From Lepisosteus oculatus (taxonomy: Eukaryota; Chordata; Actinopteri; Semionotiformes; Lepisosteidae), in NCBI RefSeq assembly GCF_040954835.1, contig NC_090699.1:18733817-18797816 (forward strand): a stretch of 64,000 bases of DNA. The letters are read 5' to 3'. Positions 1-15,400 of the stretch are shown here, in pieces; within the stretch, counting starts at the first letter, position 1, and each line of letters starts with the position of its first letter. A program made the position numbers and the translations under genes. Under the pieces are notes generated by a model. That model was given only the letters and a program-made list of their open reading frames with translations. It was not told the origin of the DNA and ran no database searches.

Positions 1-1139
1 GCAGTCTGGCTCTAACCAACAACTACAAATATAACCAGAAAGGAAAAAATTGGTGAAACCTGAGGAATTAAGTTTGATAATACTTCTGTCACCACGCTAC
101 TGCTGTTACTGGATTTTAAGGTCTTCATAGTGTTAAATGTAAGTTGTACGAGGCCTTACTAATGTATTCAAACCCTGACTTGTGTGATGAGCTCAAAATT
201 ACAGTTCCCTGCAGTGCATGAACAGTTACACCTGTACATTTTAAGGGCCCTTAGCAAAGTAATAAAAACAAAAACACAAGACAGTCGTGTCAGATGCAAA
301 CCTTATTCCAAGTGCTGAATTTGTAAGCAAGCACATTTTTATTCCAATCCATTACACAGCAAAAGCAAAAGAGGACTGCACTGCCTAATAACTCTGTTTT
401 CTGTACTTACAGCTAAAGTGACCTGTAAAGTGTCATGGGAGCCAATGAATTGGACTTCTGTTCAACCATCCTGAACTATTAGCTCTCCAACTTTAGACAA
501 CACGTGCCTCTAGAACCCTGTGCTTCAGCTGCCCAATAAAAAATTCCAAAGGCAGAAAATGAGTGTTAAAAATGAGTGGTTTCTGCCGCAGAAAGTACCA
601 AAAATATCCAGGCTGATTGTATATGTAGTCGAAATTAGTCATTCGTTTGCCTTGTGCCCCCCCGATTGTGCCTTAAGCACAATACAACAAGATATTACTT
701 TCCAACATGAACATTAAAAGTCAAACAGGAAAGAGTGCAATCTTCATTAGATAATCACTCTCAGAATTTTGCATGCGAATTTATACATTCTTGCTTCTGG
801 CAATTTGGGATGCAGGATACAGTTGCCAAAGAGTGCTAACTAGAAACAGACCACTGAACTCATGTGGAACTAAAATTTGCCTATTTATAGTCATGATTCA
901 GGACACTGCAAAATGTACTTTGCTTGGCTTTGTTTGCCTCAAAGTTCAATAATCAATAATCGCTTCAGCAATGTTTACTTTGTTAAATGCAAACAGACAA
1001 AAGCGCCGTGGCTTTCTCAGCCACAGAACTGCAAGAGCCGTGGTGCAGACTAGCACCGATACAGTACCACGCACTGCAGTGATCACACAGCCCACAGGGC
1101 CTCTCTCACTGGCCAGCTCAACCATTTGATCTGTTTGGC

Positions 1140-1175
1140 CGCCTTTAATTAGCTTATGGAGCTTAATTAATTCTC
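1140..1175. promoter_or_regulatory. Imperfect palindrome with paired homeodomain cores
   Basis: TTAATTAGCT (1145-1154) is followed after 5 bases by AGCTTAATTAA (1160-1170). The two arms are near-perfect inverted repeats, each carrying a TAATTA/TTAATTA homeodomain core. It sits in a non-repetitive part of the presumed DLG5 intron. A conserved enhancer is possible but is only inferred. Confidence 0.25.
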
Positions 1176-3631
1176 AGGCAGACAGCAACCGAACAGACTT
1201 CCATTAGAATGGATTGCAAAAAATGAATTTCGATGTGGGTTTGGACTGGACGTAAAAAAAAAAGATCTGGGATAGAAAGTAGATTTTTAAATCTGTAAAT
1301 CAAGACATATCTGCTTCAATGCCTTTAAGTTGGGGGAAAATTCACAATTATCTATAACAAAAAAACATCATTCCTCTACGTTTTTGGACACGTGTCTGCA
1401 AACAAAACAGAACCATACTGGGCAAGAGATTTTTAAATATTGTCACAGCCTGGTCTTCACAGTTTCAAATGCTATTCAATTGGCAAGAAAAGGAACTGTA
1501 GTGCAAGGTCTCAATCCATACAATTTATAAAAAACATATGACTTGCGGCATTTCTTTCTTACAGAATTTCACTTAACTGTGAACGACTTCCCAGGGTTAC
1601 AAAACCCCAGCTCCTCAACAGCATTGGAGCAGGTCACTGCGTACACGGTGCCCTACAGTACACCAGTAAAGACCCAATCACATTGCAACTACACCTACAG
1701 CAAGAAGAATTACCCCCACACATGTAAACTGGCAAACAAAAGACTCCCAGGATAGGGAGCACACAAGGGGCAGAACATGTAGCCCTGTCAACAGTCAGCA
1801 AACAGGACTTTCCTACTGGGTGTGGTTTGTTCAAGTGTCAACACATTTTAAAAGATCACGGTGACAAAGCACCCTTGTGTAATGCAGAACTGCAGGGGTT
1901 CAAACGTTTAACAAAAGACAGCAGCATAGAATTAATAAAGATGCAAAGAAGTGGTTGACTTTTATGGCATCTTCATGCAATATTAGAAATCTCCCTTTAA
2001 CTCAAGCAGCATGTTCTTTTCTTCTCTTTCTCCGAGACTATACATCCCTTCTGTAACACCAACTACAGTAGATGGTTCTTTCAATAAATGTACCTGAGTG
2101 ATATCTAGCTCAAATCATATGCTGAAATTGTTAGCACACCCTAATTAAGTTATTCACTTGCAGGACACTAAGTAAAAACTACTATGATAACATATTACAG
2201 TATTTTCACATGTCTACCTTCTTCTAAAGCAGCAATCATTAACTTCTACACATTCCTGATCACAGATTAGTTTCATGATTTGAGGAGCTGAAATATTTTT
2301 TCTTAAACAAGCTTATTCTTTTTGTACTTCGTGTCTGATAATCTGATTTTGCAAACTTTTCACACAAAAGTATAAAACAAAAGGCTAAAAACAGGCACTG
2401 CTGCCCTTTACCACATTGTTAACCAGATGCATCTTTGTTATTCAGTCTTTGAGTTTGAAGCAAAAACAACTGAACCTAACTAAAAGATATATGCTAACTT
2501 TCACTTAGGTGTTACTGCAAAAGCCACATTAGCTCAAACCTGTTAGAATGCAGGTCATTAGAAGAGAAAACAGAGCTGTATTCTGTATGTTAAGGTTGAA
2601 AAACCATGATAACCCGATCACCTAGAAACCATGTCCTCTTTGAATTCAATCTTGCCGGAGAAGGAGGCATGTTCAGATGAACAAAAACTGCTCACAATTC
2701 TGTCAGACTCTAAGTGACTTATTTGGACTTCAGACCAGATGAAGTATGTTCTGATCTGTGGCACCCTGCATGAAATACCTATGGACTAAATCACAATCTT
2801 TAACCTGCCTTTCATGTACAACAAGACTCACTGCCTGGAGAGGAGGCAGCCACTGGGCTCTGGACCTCCAGAGATTTATTCTCTCTCCCCCGTGCCCAAA
2901 GGTCTGCTACACCTGTAAAGAAAACATCTGCTGCCCATATTTCTGCAGCAATCTGTTGTGTGCAGTGCTGTAACAAAGACCGATCAAACAGAAATGCAAG
3001 CACCTCACTGAGGAAAACGATACCGCCTCTCTAACAGCAACAAGTCGAGAAAAAGTAGTAAAATTCAACCTTCAAATGCAAGGTGAAACAGAACACATCC
3101 TGACTGCTCTGGTTTGGCCTTAACTTGAAGTCCTTAAAAAAAAAGTAACATATATCCAGCTCCTTTGTCATTTAAAAAATAAAAGTAAATGTTTCAAGTT
3201 GACATTTGAAAAAGAGATGTGAACTTTAGAAAATTTCTGCATAATGACATATCAACTCTTTGTGAAAAAGCAGGAAACATGTTAGAATATCCATGTCATA
3301 GATGTTTCTTGCATTCTACTATAAAACAAGCTTCGTTAAATACACAGGACTGGTTAAATATGAATTTCATCCCCAGCAGCAAGCTTCACAACTCCCAACA
3401 GGTACTAATTAATAATCTACAGCAGAGAGTCTGGTGAGACAATTTATTAATACGTCTCTGACAAGAGTCCCGATGTATGATTAATTAATGTCTACTTGGG
3501 GGATGTTCTGGCTGTTTTTTTCCCCTCCATATATCCGTATGGTACCAATGAAGGCAGAAAAAATGGAGTCTAAATTCAACCTCCAGGATACCTCCAAGTG
3601 CAAGAATCATAAGTGCAATCGTGTCGTTCAA

Positions 3632-3805
3632 GCAGGTAGCTGCGTCAGCATGCGTAGGCTGCAAAGGAACAAGTAAAAGGTTTATTCCATACTGAAAAGA
3701 AGAAAGGAAATGCAACGTTTGGGCTGTGGAGCCTTCTTCCACAGCTGAAACATTGTGCTTTCTCTCTTCTCCTTTCAGCATGGAATAAACCTTTTACATC
3801 TAATA
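3632..3805. repeat. Fold-back (palindromic) interspersed element, copy 1
   Basis: The left part reads GGTAGCTGCGTCAGCATGCG, then a segment ending GGAACAAGTAAAAGG and a TTTATTCCAT motif. The right part contains the reverse complement (CAGCATGGAATAAACC). Near the centre, CAACGTTTGGGCTGTGGAGC faces CCACAGCTGAAACATTG. The same family occurs at 42781-42962 and 45775-45888. The long inverted repeat without a protein suggests a non-autonomous fold-back or MITE-like element. Confidence 0.7.
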
Positions 3806-6800
3806 ATGTCTTGTCACCTTGTTCAAATGTAACCACAAAGTAAGGGATTAGCCAGTGCAGCAAGGGTAAATCTGAACTGTGTCCGGCGTGATACGCAGGC
3901 ACTGAAGCAGCCCCTGAAATTTTGGTAGTTAATGTTCTTATTAAAAGAAAACTAAATTGTGAGAGAGGACATGAAGAATACTATAAAAAAACCCCATCAC
4001 TTCTTATAGAATGAAAGCTTTATTTCTTCTCTACTCCTGGTACTTACAGATCTTTTGAACAATTTGCAAACTCCATTCATGCTTAATACAAACGCCGCCT
4101 TCTTACCCGAAACAAGCATTTTATTTAATATGAAATTGTACCGCGCAAACAAATTTCAAATGATACATTTATGCCTAATAATGAAAGAGATGTATTTTCA
4201 GACTTCAAGTGGGAAAACATGCCTGCTTTGTTCCCAAAATTAAACACAGAAAATGCATCGGTACGGCACAGACATTAGAAAATAAATGTTCTTTTTAGAA
4301 CTCAGAAAATAAATTCTTTAGAATTCAGATAAAACAGATGTGCATTTTTAAAATGAAATCTGTCAGTTGCAGTCTGTCTTGCATTGTCAGTCTGTCAGTT
4401 TTTGCATGGCTGAATTACTTATTTAACCATTATTGCCACTAAGGGAATTGGTCTTGTACATCAAAAGCTCATAAACATAACATACGTGACCATAAAACCA
4501 TAACAATAGTACAATACAGTACAAAAGTAGCAGTCAGCTACTTGCTTCTAGAAAATAAGATTAAAAACAAGAAATCAGATCATAAAGAGTCTAAAAACAA
4601 CAATAACAAGACCCCTACCTGCACACATTTTTTCCTTATTCAACAATTAAATGTTTTTCAGTATAAAGGAAGGAAATGCTCTCTAAGACTTTATACAGGG
4701 GATCTGGTACATCCTCCCAGGGGGTAGGAGAGTATACTCTATTAAGAGTGAATAAGAGAGGTCATGTAAGATTTGATGTGCAAAATGAACGTTGCTCTGT
4801 TAGACACGTTATTGAGCTCAAGGACATGCCGGTAATCTTGCCAACAGTCTCATAAAACTCATAAAAAAGTGTCAACTTTGATGCATTAAAACTCTTCCTT
4901 ACAAATACAACCTCTGTTACATCTTATTAGCGGCAGAAGTCAATTTAAAATCGATACTAGTGCCTAGGTATGTATAGTAGTTTTTCCCATATCGGTCCCA
5001 TTAACAGTTACATGGATCATAGGAATAGAACATTTCTTTCTAAAAGCAATTATTTTACACAAACCTTCACAAACTTATTTACAAGTCTTACCCATATGGA
5101 GTGTTCCAGGCTACGTTCCTGAAATGAAACTCTTTATGATATATAGTGCTACTCCTCCCCCTCTTCTATTTTTCCTGCCTCTCCAGGACAGTGTGTATCC
5201 TCTAGTGCTACATTCATCCCATTCCAACTGCCTCCAAATTAGCAGGCAATTATGATGTTTCCATCACATGCATTTTGCTTCTCATAATTCCAGAAGTAAA
5301 GTAAAAGCACTTCCTCCTTTGTTTTTACCTTCCACCCTCTTTTTGACTTTTTCTCAGGCATCTACATTTTGGATTTTCTTTCAGCTTTTCCACATATTCT
5401 TTCTAGTTGGAAAAACTCTGAAATTCTCTCTGGATCCTTGCACCAAGATAACTTATACCCTTCCGTTTTTCCAGTTAATTAACTGCAGTGTCCAAGAATG
5501 CAGAAGTGTTCTTACACACAACAGGTCCTCATCCATGTGTTCTGTGTCAATGGATTAACATTTGAAGTTGTTCACCTTTGCCCAGTGATGGTAGGATTCC
5601 TGAGGAAACCACCAATTTGGTCCCGTTTTTCAGTTTGTTGTCAAGGTGTTGGATGTAGTTAAGGATGGAAAATGTACCTACGTGGTTCACACTACTAGAG
5701 CCATTGCCTTCCTTATTTAGGAGCACATTGACTACAGTACATGCATGATATTGGCCAGCATACCATAGAGAGAGACAGCACAGAAAAGACGGACTATTTG
5801 CTCATGAGGAAGCAATGTACCGGAGGTACCTATTCATGTTATGCCCAACTTATATTTTTAGATCCTCTGCAAACGTACACTTAATAGCCACAGAACATAG
5901 ACAAATTCCAGTTGTTGGTTAATCTCTGCTTGCTCATCTACAAGGATTTATCACGAGAGATTTCTCTGAAACAGAATGTGTCTGATACTTTAGCAAATCT
6001 GGAGCATGTAGTTGCGTAAGACCAGAAACAGATGTAATAGCTCTCTACTCTGATATTCTCCACTGACAGAAATGCTTCGCTGCACAGGATTATAAAGAAT
6101 TCAGATAAAATGAATTGCGTGTAACGAATTTTATAAATGCAACGTTCAGTTGTGTAAGGTAAATATTATATTCTGGAGAAAAATGTTTTCCAACTGCAAA
6201 AATATACATTAAAAAAAGGATCAAGCAAAGCTATAAAAAGACTTATGTTGAGCCTTTTCATATGACAAGGACCACATAGATGTACATAAATGTTATTAGA
6301 AATAATAGAACAATACCACATTAGAATAAATTATGGGTATACATCATGTACGGAGTCCTTTGGAAATGCAACAATACCAACCATAAAAAAATCGAGGGCA
6401 CAACAACTCATCAGTACCTGGCGGGCATGCCACAGACATCCTGTTCATTCTTAAGGCTGATATTCCCAAGAGCCTTTTCAACTGGAGAAACCTCAACACT
6501 GGACAACTGATAAGAGCAAAGACAAGGGCAACAGCAGAGCTATGTTTAGGAGTAAGGGTCAGACTTGGGAAGAAATCAAGATGGGAAAAAAGGAACAAAG
6601 TAGCCTGGAAACATCAGCTTTGCGTGCCTGAAAACACGCTCTCAAGTGTCCATACTTTATGTAGGTGGCTCAAGGTTTTACCCTTTAATTACTGTATTCT
6701 AGTAACATGAATCAGAAGCAATAATTCTTGCCTGACTGACAGCCCTCAGTATGGACAAGCTCCTCTTCATACACAACGTTCTCCCCCAGCATGTTTCTCG

Positions 6801-9214
6801 CAAGGCAGGTCGAGTTGCAGGGCTCCAGACATGTGCTCCAGCCAACATGCGAGAGTGCTTCTGTTTCTAACCCAACAGTGTCCACTGCTGCCAAATACCG
6901 ATCTCTGCTGCTCTGAAGCGGCCACGTTCATTAAGTCATTCCAGTTGCAAAACCCATGAGCCCAATTTTTACTCACAACCACCCAGCAACAGCAAGAACC
7001 TAAGACAAAATAACTCTTTCTACAGTTTATCTCAAAAACCACGGCAGCTGGCAATACAGCAAGACTGTATTCAGCTTATTCATCACAGCTGTGGGAAAAT
7101 AAACAATGGAGTAAATGGCAGACATTTATCTATGCAAGTGCAGGTCCATTCTTCTTAGATTTAAACTAGTTCTGGGTTGACTAAAAGGTGCTGCAAAAAA
7201 CAAGGGATAATTGATGAAGAAATTCAAATCAAGATGCATTGCTAATCTTTTCTAACGATGTACAGCCCTATTCAAATTTCACTATTTTGAAATTCAAGTG
7301 TAAATGGTCGCAAAGCACACAGAAACTGTTTACTTGTGCAAAACGTTGTCGCTTTTTTGCTTCAATAGAAACATTCATCAATAAGCACCTGACATCTCTT
7401 CAAAGTCAGCTGGAACATTTTTGAAGAATTCAAAAATTTGTAGCCCAAGAAACCGATACACATTCAGCGGTGAGCAAGGCAGACCAAGGGAAATGAAAAA
7501 CAATTCAGAGAGCTTCTTGTTACACACTGTCAATCTGTACATAACTCATTATTCTCACCAGTGGGTTTATCTGGTTCACATCCACTGGGACACTAGTTGA
7601 CAGCCTCCACAGTCCATAAACAGAGCAAGCTGCTGACAGCGCAGTTTGAACAGCCAAGCCTAAAACAAAGGCCTTCTGTTTCTGCCCAGGCCTTCTTTTT
7701 CGCTGTGCCGTAAAGGAACCAGTTGGCCCAGTAGTAAAGAGCAGATCAGCTCATTGTGACCTTAAGAGCAAATAACAAACTAGTGTAGAGTTACCCTAGT
7801 TGAATGGCTTGATGGCAACTGAAAAGAGTTACAGCTCAGGTGAGGTACCAGTAGCCGGATCCTCATTAACATGAGAGAAGTGCACAGCCTTTAGAAGGCA
7901 CTAGACTTGCTTCTTAAAGCAGTCAGCTCAGATTTGTCTGAAGCCTTTGATGTTCAAAATGTGCGGGAACCACAGTTATACAAGCAATTACCTAATATGG
8001 AATGCAGTGAAGCCTAAAAGCTCATCCAAATCAGAGAGATTAAAAATCATGAATGATTTTGCATCACATTAGCATCACCATCCAGAAAGTGTTTAATAGA
8101 TACAGCAGAAGTATTTTCTTCAGAGAATTAAGACATTAAGTGGCTGAAATAAAACTTCAGGATCTATGAACTTTAAAAAAAAACCTTATTAGCAAGTAGA
8201 AAAATCAACAAATAAAGTGTGTACTACATTTTAACACATCGCCAGAAACACTGCAAGGTTATCATCATTGATAGCTACTCTATTGGCAAATTATAATGTA
8301 TCAAAATGAAATTTAAGGAAGGATATCCTTTGTAACCAAACCCCTTGTTTGGGTTTACTTACACTTCATAGTATCTTCCAACAAACTGTTTTTCTTTAAA
8401 GTTAAAGGAAAGATATTTTCATCTTGAAATAGCCAAGTTTTTGATCTCTAAAACAATTAAGAATTTTCTGTTTCCCTTGAACTTTCAGTGCAATCAAACA
8501 GCAGACAGAATCAACCATTTTCCCCTCCTTCACTGCTGTGCTGCTAGAGCACAATATCTGGATCCTTGTTCCAGATTTTTCCAGATTATTTCCAGCATCC
8601 AGCATGACTGGCCAGATGTTCAGTGCTGTATCTTTAACAGACGAGCAAAACAATTGCATCTAGTATGATACTTACGGAAACCCACGCTCATTTCATAGCT
8701 CCAAGCAGCAGAAATCAATATTGATTTTCCACCTTCCATAGTTCCAAGACAAAAGCAGTAAAGACGACAGAGCTAAGAAATCGCAGATATGTAGACTGTG
8801 GGCCTACAGCTGGGCTGATTTTGACTGGAGAACATCCTTCAGGCAAGGCTACTAGACAAGTACCTCTTCTTGTCTGTGAAATATGAATACACAACGAATG
8901 TGCCTTATGAAAACTTGGAAATATGAATGACACCAAAACTAATGCCCAAGTCAAGTGATACAATGTGTGCCAAATAAAGCAAAACACTGATTTTAATCAT
9001 TAAGGTAAGGATGGATTTTTTACTAAAGCTAACGGTTCTTAAATGGTGGCTTAACTGTTCATAGCGCTGCCTGTGGTGAGCGTGCTACATTAAGTTAGAA
9101 AAACAAAATAAAATCCACTGGTATCCTTAATTAGAAACTTTTTTGTCTTTTGTTTGTTCGCTCGGTCTAGTCAATTTTATCGGTGTCATTGACAAACACA
9201 AAAAGAATCCAGGA

Positions 9215-9445
9215 AAGGTTTCCCGATGACTGGGAGACACCTCTCCAACCCACCCTGGTCCCGCTAGCCTGCTGGGTGTGCACATGGCGCAGGAACGGAG
9301 AGAGGCATGGGAGCGCTGCTGCAGACCCAGCTGTCTGCCCGATGCCCACTCTCTATCCGGGATGCTCGTGCCACACGCTGCCCAAGGCATGGAGCAGACA
9401 TTCGCTCTCCGTTCGCCGACAGAGCAATTCTGTCAGCCGAGCTGT
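9215..9445. other. GC-rich patch in DLG5 intron, function unknown
   Basis: About 230 bases are distinctly richer in G+C and CpG than the surrounding AT-rich intron. All three plus frames and some minus frames stay open for 60-95 codons, as expected from composition alone. No protein family is recognised. It may be a regulatory island or an old repeat. Confidence 0.2.
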
Positions 9446-12400
9446 TTCACCCAGGAAAGAGAAAAAGTGAGGAATACTTTCCCCACACTCCAAAAAATAA
9501 AGAGAAACACTTGATGGAGCGGAAACCTCAACGATTAAACAATTGAATATTTGAACTCTTCTGCAACTTTATTACCAGTGAACTACTTAGCCCGGCACTT
9601 CGTGCAAGACCTGTTTCTACGCTGCATTTAAAACCAAAGCAGAGTGCTTTTAGCGTGGTAGCTCTACCTAAGAGGAAGGCAAAGAAACCACCATACATTC
9701 TGAAAGTGCATCTACAATAATATACTACAAAACTACCAAATAAAGGGACTGACTTTTGCCACCTCTAGCCAAGAACTTGAAAGCATCATACTGTATATGG
9801 TTTCGAGGTCTACTGTTTTTAACATGCACTGCATAAAGAAACTGTAGTCAATTCAGGTTTCCTACTATTACTACAGTATTTCCATCTGAAAATATCAGCT
9901 TTCTGAAGAATCAGCTAAGTGTGACATATTCACAAACAATGTGCGACACCAGTGACGGAATGGTGTAATTTTAAACCTCTGCCCAATTCCGAGTCATGTT
10001 TCCAGTGCTGCAGCTGCGTCAGCTGTCTTAAGGCCGCAGTTACTTTCACAGGAAAGCAATCACAGGTGAAACAGCACTTCAGAACACAAATTACACAGTT
10101 ATTGAATTTATCTGAAAACATTTTCCTGCAAAAACAGATTTTAGAGGGCTTCCGATTAAGCCCGATACAGCACCATACTACTATCAGAGATTCAAAACAC
10201 TGTCTTATTTTCTCTGCCACACCTCAAAACTGTGCACTCAGACAAATAGAACCAGTATTTTTATCTGGTACAGAAAGCAAAGACAAAAGAAAAAAAATGT
10301 TCAGACAATTCCTTAAGAAAACTTGTATCGCCAGTTAATTCAAGAACGCAAATTTAAAGGGAAAATCAGTGTTTTTAAATATTAGTTTATGATTTGCCTA
10401 AGTAAATATTTAGTAGTATAATGTCTTCATATTAATACTGTCCGAAATGTGCAGTGAATTATTCACCAATAGGATGCAACCTCCTTCACAAATAAAAACT
10501 AGTGAAGGCTGTTTTTAATCGTAGAAGAAAATCTATAATTCAGCTAATGAAATTTCAATTAAGCCTCATTAACTTAAGAATTTGGAATTACCTGACATGA
10601 ATCAGAATTAAATAAACTGCTTCTGGATTTCACCTCCCCCCCCCCCCCTTAGCTGTGGTCTGTCTTGAAAAGTATCAGTACTCAGCACTCAGAAGCCATC
10701 ACGTCTGCTCCAGCCAGTACTGTCTTTAAACGAGTGCTGAGACACAATTCCACTCCTGAGGAGTGAGAAACATTGAACATTTTCAAGCATATTTGATAAT
10801 TGTGCTTTAAAAAGTAATCATGATGCCAGACAAGCACTGTTCATGAACCATGACGTTCAGACTACAGACATTTTAAAAAATATCGGCAGCAAAGACCCAG
10901 AAGAGAAAATGAAGGCACACTTCCCAAACAAAATAAAGGAAAATTAAAATAGAGTACCTGGGTATATTCATAAATCGTCCTCCTTCCTGTTCATCTTTGA
11001 ATACAATTTTTTTTTCATTGCCAAATTGCATGTTCTCCTGAGGAAACGGCTGTGTTCTGATGTAAGCTTCATGGAAATGTGAAGCGCCTGCAAACCTATT
11101 CAACATAATAGCGGAATAAATGCTTCTCATGGCAGATAAGTCACCCAAGACTTCCAAATGAGCTTTATTAATTACACAACACCTAAGCCCATAGACTCTG
11201 GGATGTCTCCAATTAGGATTTGACAACAGCACTCAGTATCAGTGTGAAGCTTAAGCAGGTCAGTGATGAGTGCTTCTGCAGTGCCTGTTGCTGCAGTTAA
11301 TTCCTCCATGTTCACAAAAAGGTAGAAATCCATCTGATGTAACCAATTAATTTTCAGATTTGATCTAGGAGTGCTAAATTTATTTCCAAAGAAAAGACAC
11401 TGTGGATTTGCCCAGCACAATCACTGATTTACCTTGAATGGAGAAAAACATCAGTCGGTCAATGTGTTTAACTATTTCTGAACAGACTCTCCCTTGCTAA
11501 CTTCTGCCTCCGGCCTAAAATGTCTGTCTTCCTCAGTTCTCTTGTCATTGTTTTATAAGAAGTAGAAAACACTTCTGTACCTTTTGGAAACCAAACTGTA
11601 AAATGTGCTAATGATCAAATAAAAACAATAAAAGATTTGCCAAGAACAAGAACAGGAAACACAAACTGAGAGTCTTTGAAAATCACCTGAAAAGGGACAA
11701 TACAGGGGGAAGTCTTAAGGACATTTAAGGTAAACCAAGATGTCTCAACATGCCCTGCCTCCTGGCAAGCTCATCAGATCATTTGCATACAGTATAACGC
11801 AGAAACTGGGAACACCTGGACTTTGGAAGGAGAGGCAGTGTTCATGCTAGGTAAGGAAAAAAGCACAGAAAAACATAATTGCTTTCATTACCAGGGTGAA
11901 TGATGCAAATGACATTTACCTCTAATGCTTATTAGCCAGTAGAGTGCATCACAGCCTCTTACAGAACATATAGAAAGATCTGCTATACTGAAGATGTCCT
12001 AGAAATGTTTGCAAGCTCACCATCATATACAAGTTAGTAGTATTTGAACATTAATAAATGTAAAAAACTGTCAGAATGGATGTTCTGAAAATTGGTAGGA
12101 TAACAAAAAGATTCATCAAGAAAAATCAGAACAGATGCACCACAATAGCAAACCCTTAGGATTTAATCTCATCAAGGATCTCAGACTACATTAAAGCAGA
12201 ATGAGGAAACCTTAACTCAACAACCTGCTGAAAAAAGCATTTTTCATAATATATTACATTTAATCTATTATGTATTTAACCTGTTAATTATACCTAGTCA
12301 GCCTAGGTAATTTGGGCTAAAACTGCTTAAGCAAATAGCCTATTTTTACAATAATTCTGACCCCTTGTGTATATAGCTATTCTTCTTTGAACAATACGTA

Positions 12401-15400
12401 CCATGTGGTTTCCACTATGCTTGTATTCTCATATCTATTCTGCACTATATTCAACAGGCCAGATACTTTTACCACTATGTTTAAAGGCTCTCAGTATAAC
12501 TACAGACCTGTATATTTTTGACTCTGTGTCAATATAAGACTACACAGCACGTTTTGCAGTTACTGAGGGGATAATCGTAATGCTTACTGAGAGGCAAAAA
12601 TGAGAAAGCTAGGAAGTAACAAGAATACCTCCTAATCATGACAGGATTCTCTCCCAGGAGAAAGGAGATTTATATGCCCTGTGGGGCCAGAGAGAATATT
12701 GCCAGAATTGAAAAAAAAAAACATAGGTGGCACTCATTGGGGAACAAACAAGTACTTCCAAACTGTAGTTTAATTTCTCTTATCCTGCCTAACAAAACTG
12801 TACTATAGTTTAGGTCTTGTGGCTCCTCAACTGTCTTGAAAAATTAGAATGGTTTTGCGTTACTTACAATTAAATGGTCAAAATGTCCTCTCCACCATTC
12901 TGAGTTACATCATACATGAATTTTAATTTATATATATTGTAGCTTGCAAAACTCAATATGCCTTTACAAGATATTACATTTATTAGCAAAGTCATGAGCA
13001 AAGCGTGTCTGGAGACGGTGGGGGCTGACAGGACTGCGGCGCCGAGGAGGACACTGCTGTCATTTTGGCTCATGAACTGCTCTTCTCATCCGGCTTAATC
13101 GAACAGGACAGCGCTCGTCACCCATCACATGCTTAACCCTCGCGGCTCTTCAGTGCACTCACACTCCCCTGTGAAGTGTGGGGCTCCATTTAATCTTGGA
13201 TTTTATTGAACTTGCAACAAAAATAATTAAACCAATGAAAAAATCATTGAAATGACACTAACAGACCTGTCATAAAAATGGGACAGAGACACTTTATGGC
13301 TAAAAGTTTATTGACTTTTCTCCTGAATTAATGGAGGACCATGACCGAAAGCTATAGCACTTAGACCACCACTCATTGACTGTTTCCCTTTTAATTTAGC
13401 ATACCACTTTCAGTCTTTTTACAAAGAGAAAATCATCGATCCTTCAGTGCAGAAGTGAAAGCCCAGCTTTGCTGGTTACCCTTTTCTGAAGAAATACAGT
13501 GGCCGTGCTCTGAGGAAAAAGGGGGTTTAGGGTTTTTTTAAATGCCATTTTCAGATGCTCAGGGCCAGCTACCACTCCAATGCCAAGGCCTCACATTCCT
13601 GCAGGTCTAAAAACCTCAAAAGCGAAAATGTTTTGGCATCGAATTTACCTCCATTTGTCTTTTTGCAGCTTCTTGCTCCAATCTCATGCATGTATAAACA
13701 CAGGCAGACAATACTAAATATGTTGTCTACATTAATGGAGGGTGAAGTTCTCCTCCCTCAGCAAATCCATAAGACAACCCCCCCTCTAAGGACTGGGTCC
13801 ATGACAGAAACCCCTGACAAACAACTCTGCCACCAAACACGGAGTTGGACACCATAATCGGACAGGAGATTCCTCATTTTTTATATAATTGGTATCCTAA
13901 GAAATGTGGAACATTCCCATATGGCAAAAAAGGTAAAGACCCAATATCACCTTTGATTAATGTCGCTCTGGGCTCATTGAATTATCCCAGTCCACAGTGT
14001 AATGGGATTCAAGAGGTTTAAACTGCTGATAATTCAGTTACTGTGTTACTCATTTTATTACCAATGACATTAACCAGCTTTTCTGTTAATTTCCACCCCA
14101 CTTAATCATGGCTAAATGACTAGATTGACACATGCTGACTGCACACCTAACATGACACTATTTGCCTGCACAAAATTAAAGCAAAATGTTTTAACCCACC
14201 ATGAAGCTTATATAACATCTCAAAGTAATGTTGGAAAAAAAAGCATTTCCATTTAAAGAGCAAGAGCAGAATTAAGTTTTTATATAAATTCTCAGGTTAA
14301 CTTCCCTCATTGCATAGCACATTTCCCTTACAAGATCTTAGCAGCCTGGAGAACAGGTTTTCATGGGAGCACGATGAAAGAGCTGCAGATGAATTTGAAT
14401 TCTGGATTGCACTAGAAGAGAATATGAGTATCTCAGGAAACACCTCTGTTCAGCAGAGCTCTTTACAACATACTATGCACTAGACCGTGCTCTCCTGATG
14501 ACAGTTCTGCTCAGTCCCAGTTCAGCTACATTAAAAGAGAACACCATCACTCGGGCCTAAAACTTCAAGCATTGACTTCGGAGCAAACGGATGTCTAATT
14601 TTTAGTATGTCAATTCCAGACAAATGTCAATATTATTCAGAATTCCACCAGCATCATCAAAAGGCTTTAAACCGCAATCAACTCCTGATATTATTTGCTT
14701 GCTCAACAAATAACAGTACCATTCTGCCTGATCACATCTGATAAAGAGTCTTGTGGCGAACAAATTCATATACACCAGGAGGATAAGAAGTGATTGATAG
14801 TAGTGCACAAAATATGGCACAAAACTATTCCATTTTAATGTTTCAAAACAAAAAATCTGTCACATTGTAAACTAAGTATCATACTACAAAATGTTAGCCT
14901 TTATGTAAAAAACACACAGCTCTTAAATAAACAAGGCTAAAACGACCATGCCTAACATACAGAAAACGGACATATCTATTTAAAATGTAAACCCTGCAAT
15001 CTAAAACCAATAACGGAGAGTGCCACAGACCTGCAGTACTATCACACCGTAATATGAATTACGCTCAGAAGGCACGAAAAACATTGTTAACACTGCACCC
15101 TGGAAAGCTGCCACTCATCTGGTCTGTGCAAAGTCTCAGAAGTGTACCTTAATTTTGGGGTATAAGATTTAAAAATACAAAAGACAGGCTCCTGTTTGGA
15201 AAACACACACCACAAAAAAAATCAACATTATATTGTTGAGGACAGACTCCAATCCAAGAACCAAAACCTTGAGGTACCGTGGTGGTCTCTGGTTGCCGTA
15301 GTGACCAGTATGCTGCGGTCACTCTGTGGTTGCAGTACACAGCCATATCAGCAACTTGGCTAAAGAACATCCTGGTAAATGTTAATCTGTAATTAGAGAC

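Noticed and set aside
9952..10338. Plus-strand frame of 128 codons in the DLG5 intron
   Set aside because: No known motif, a non-coding-looking composition and no supporting splice structure.
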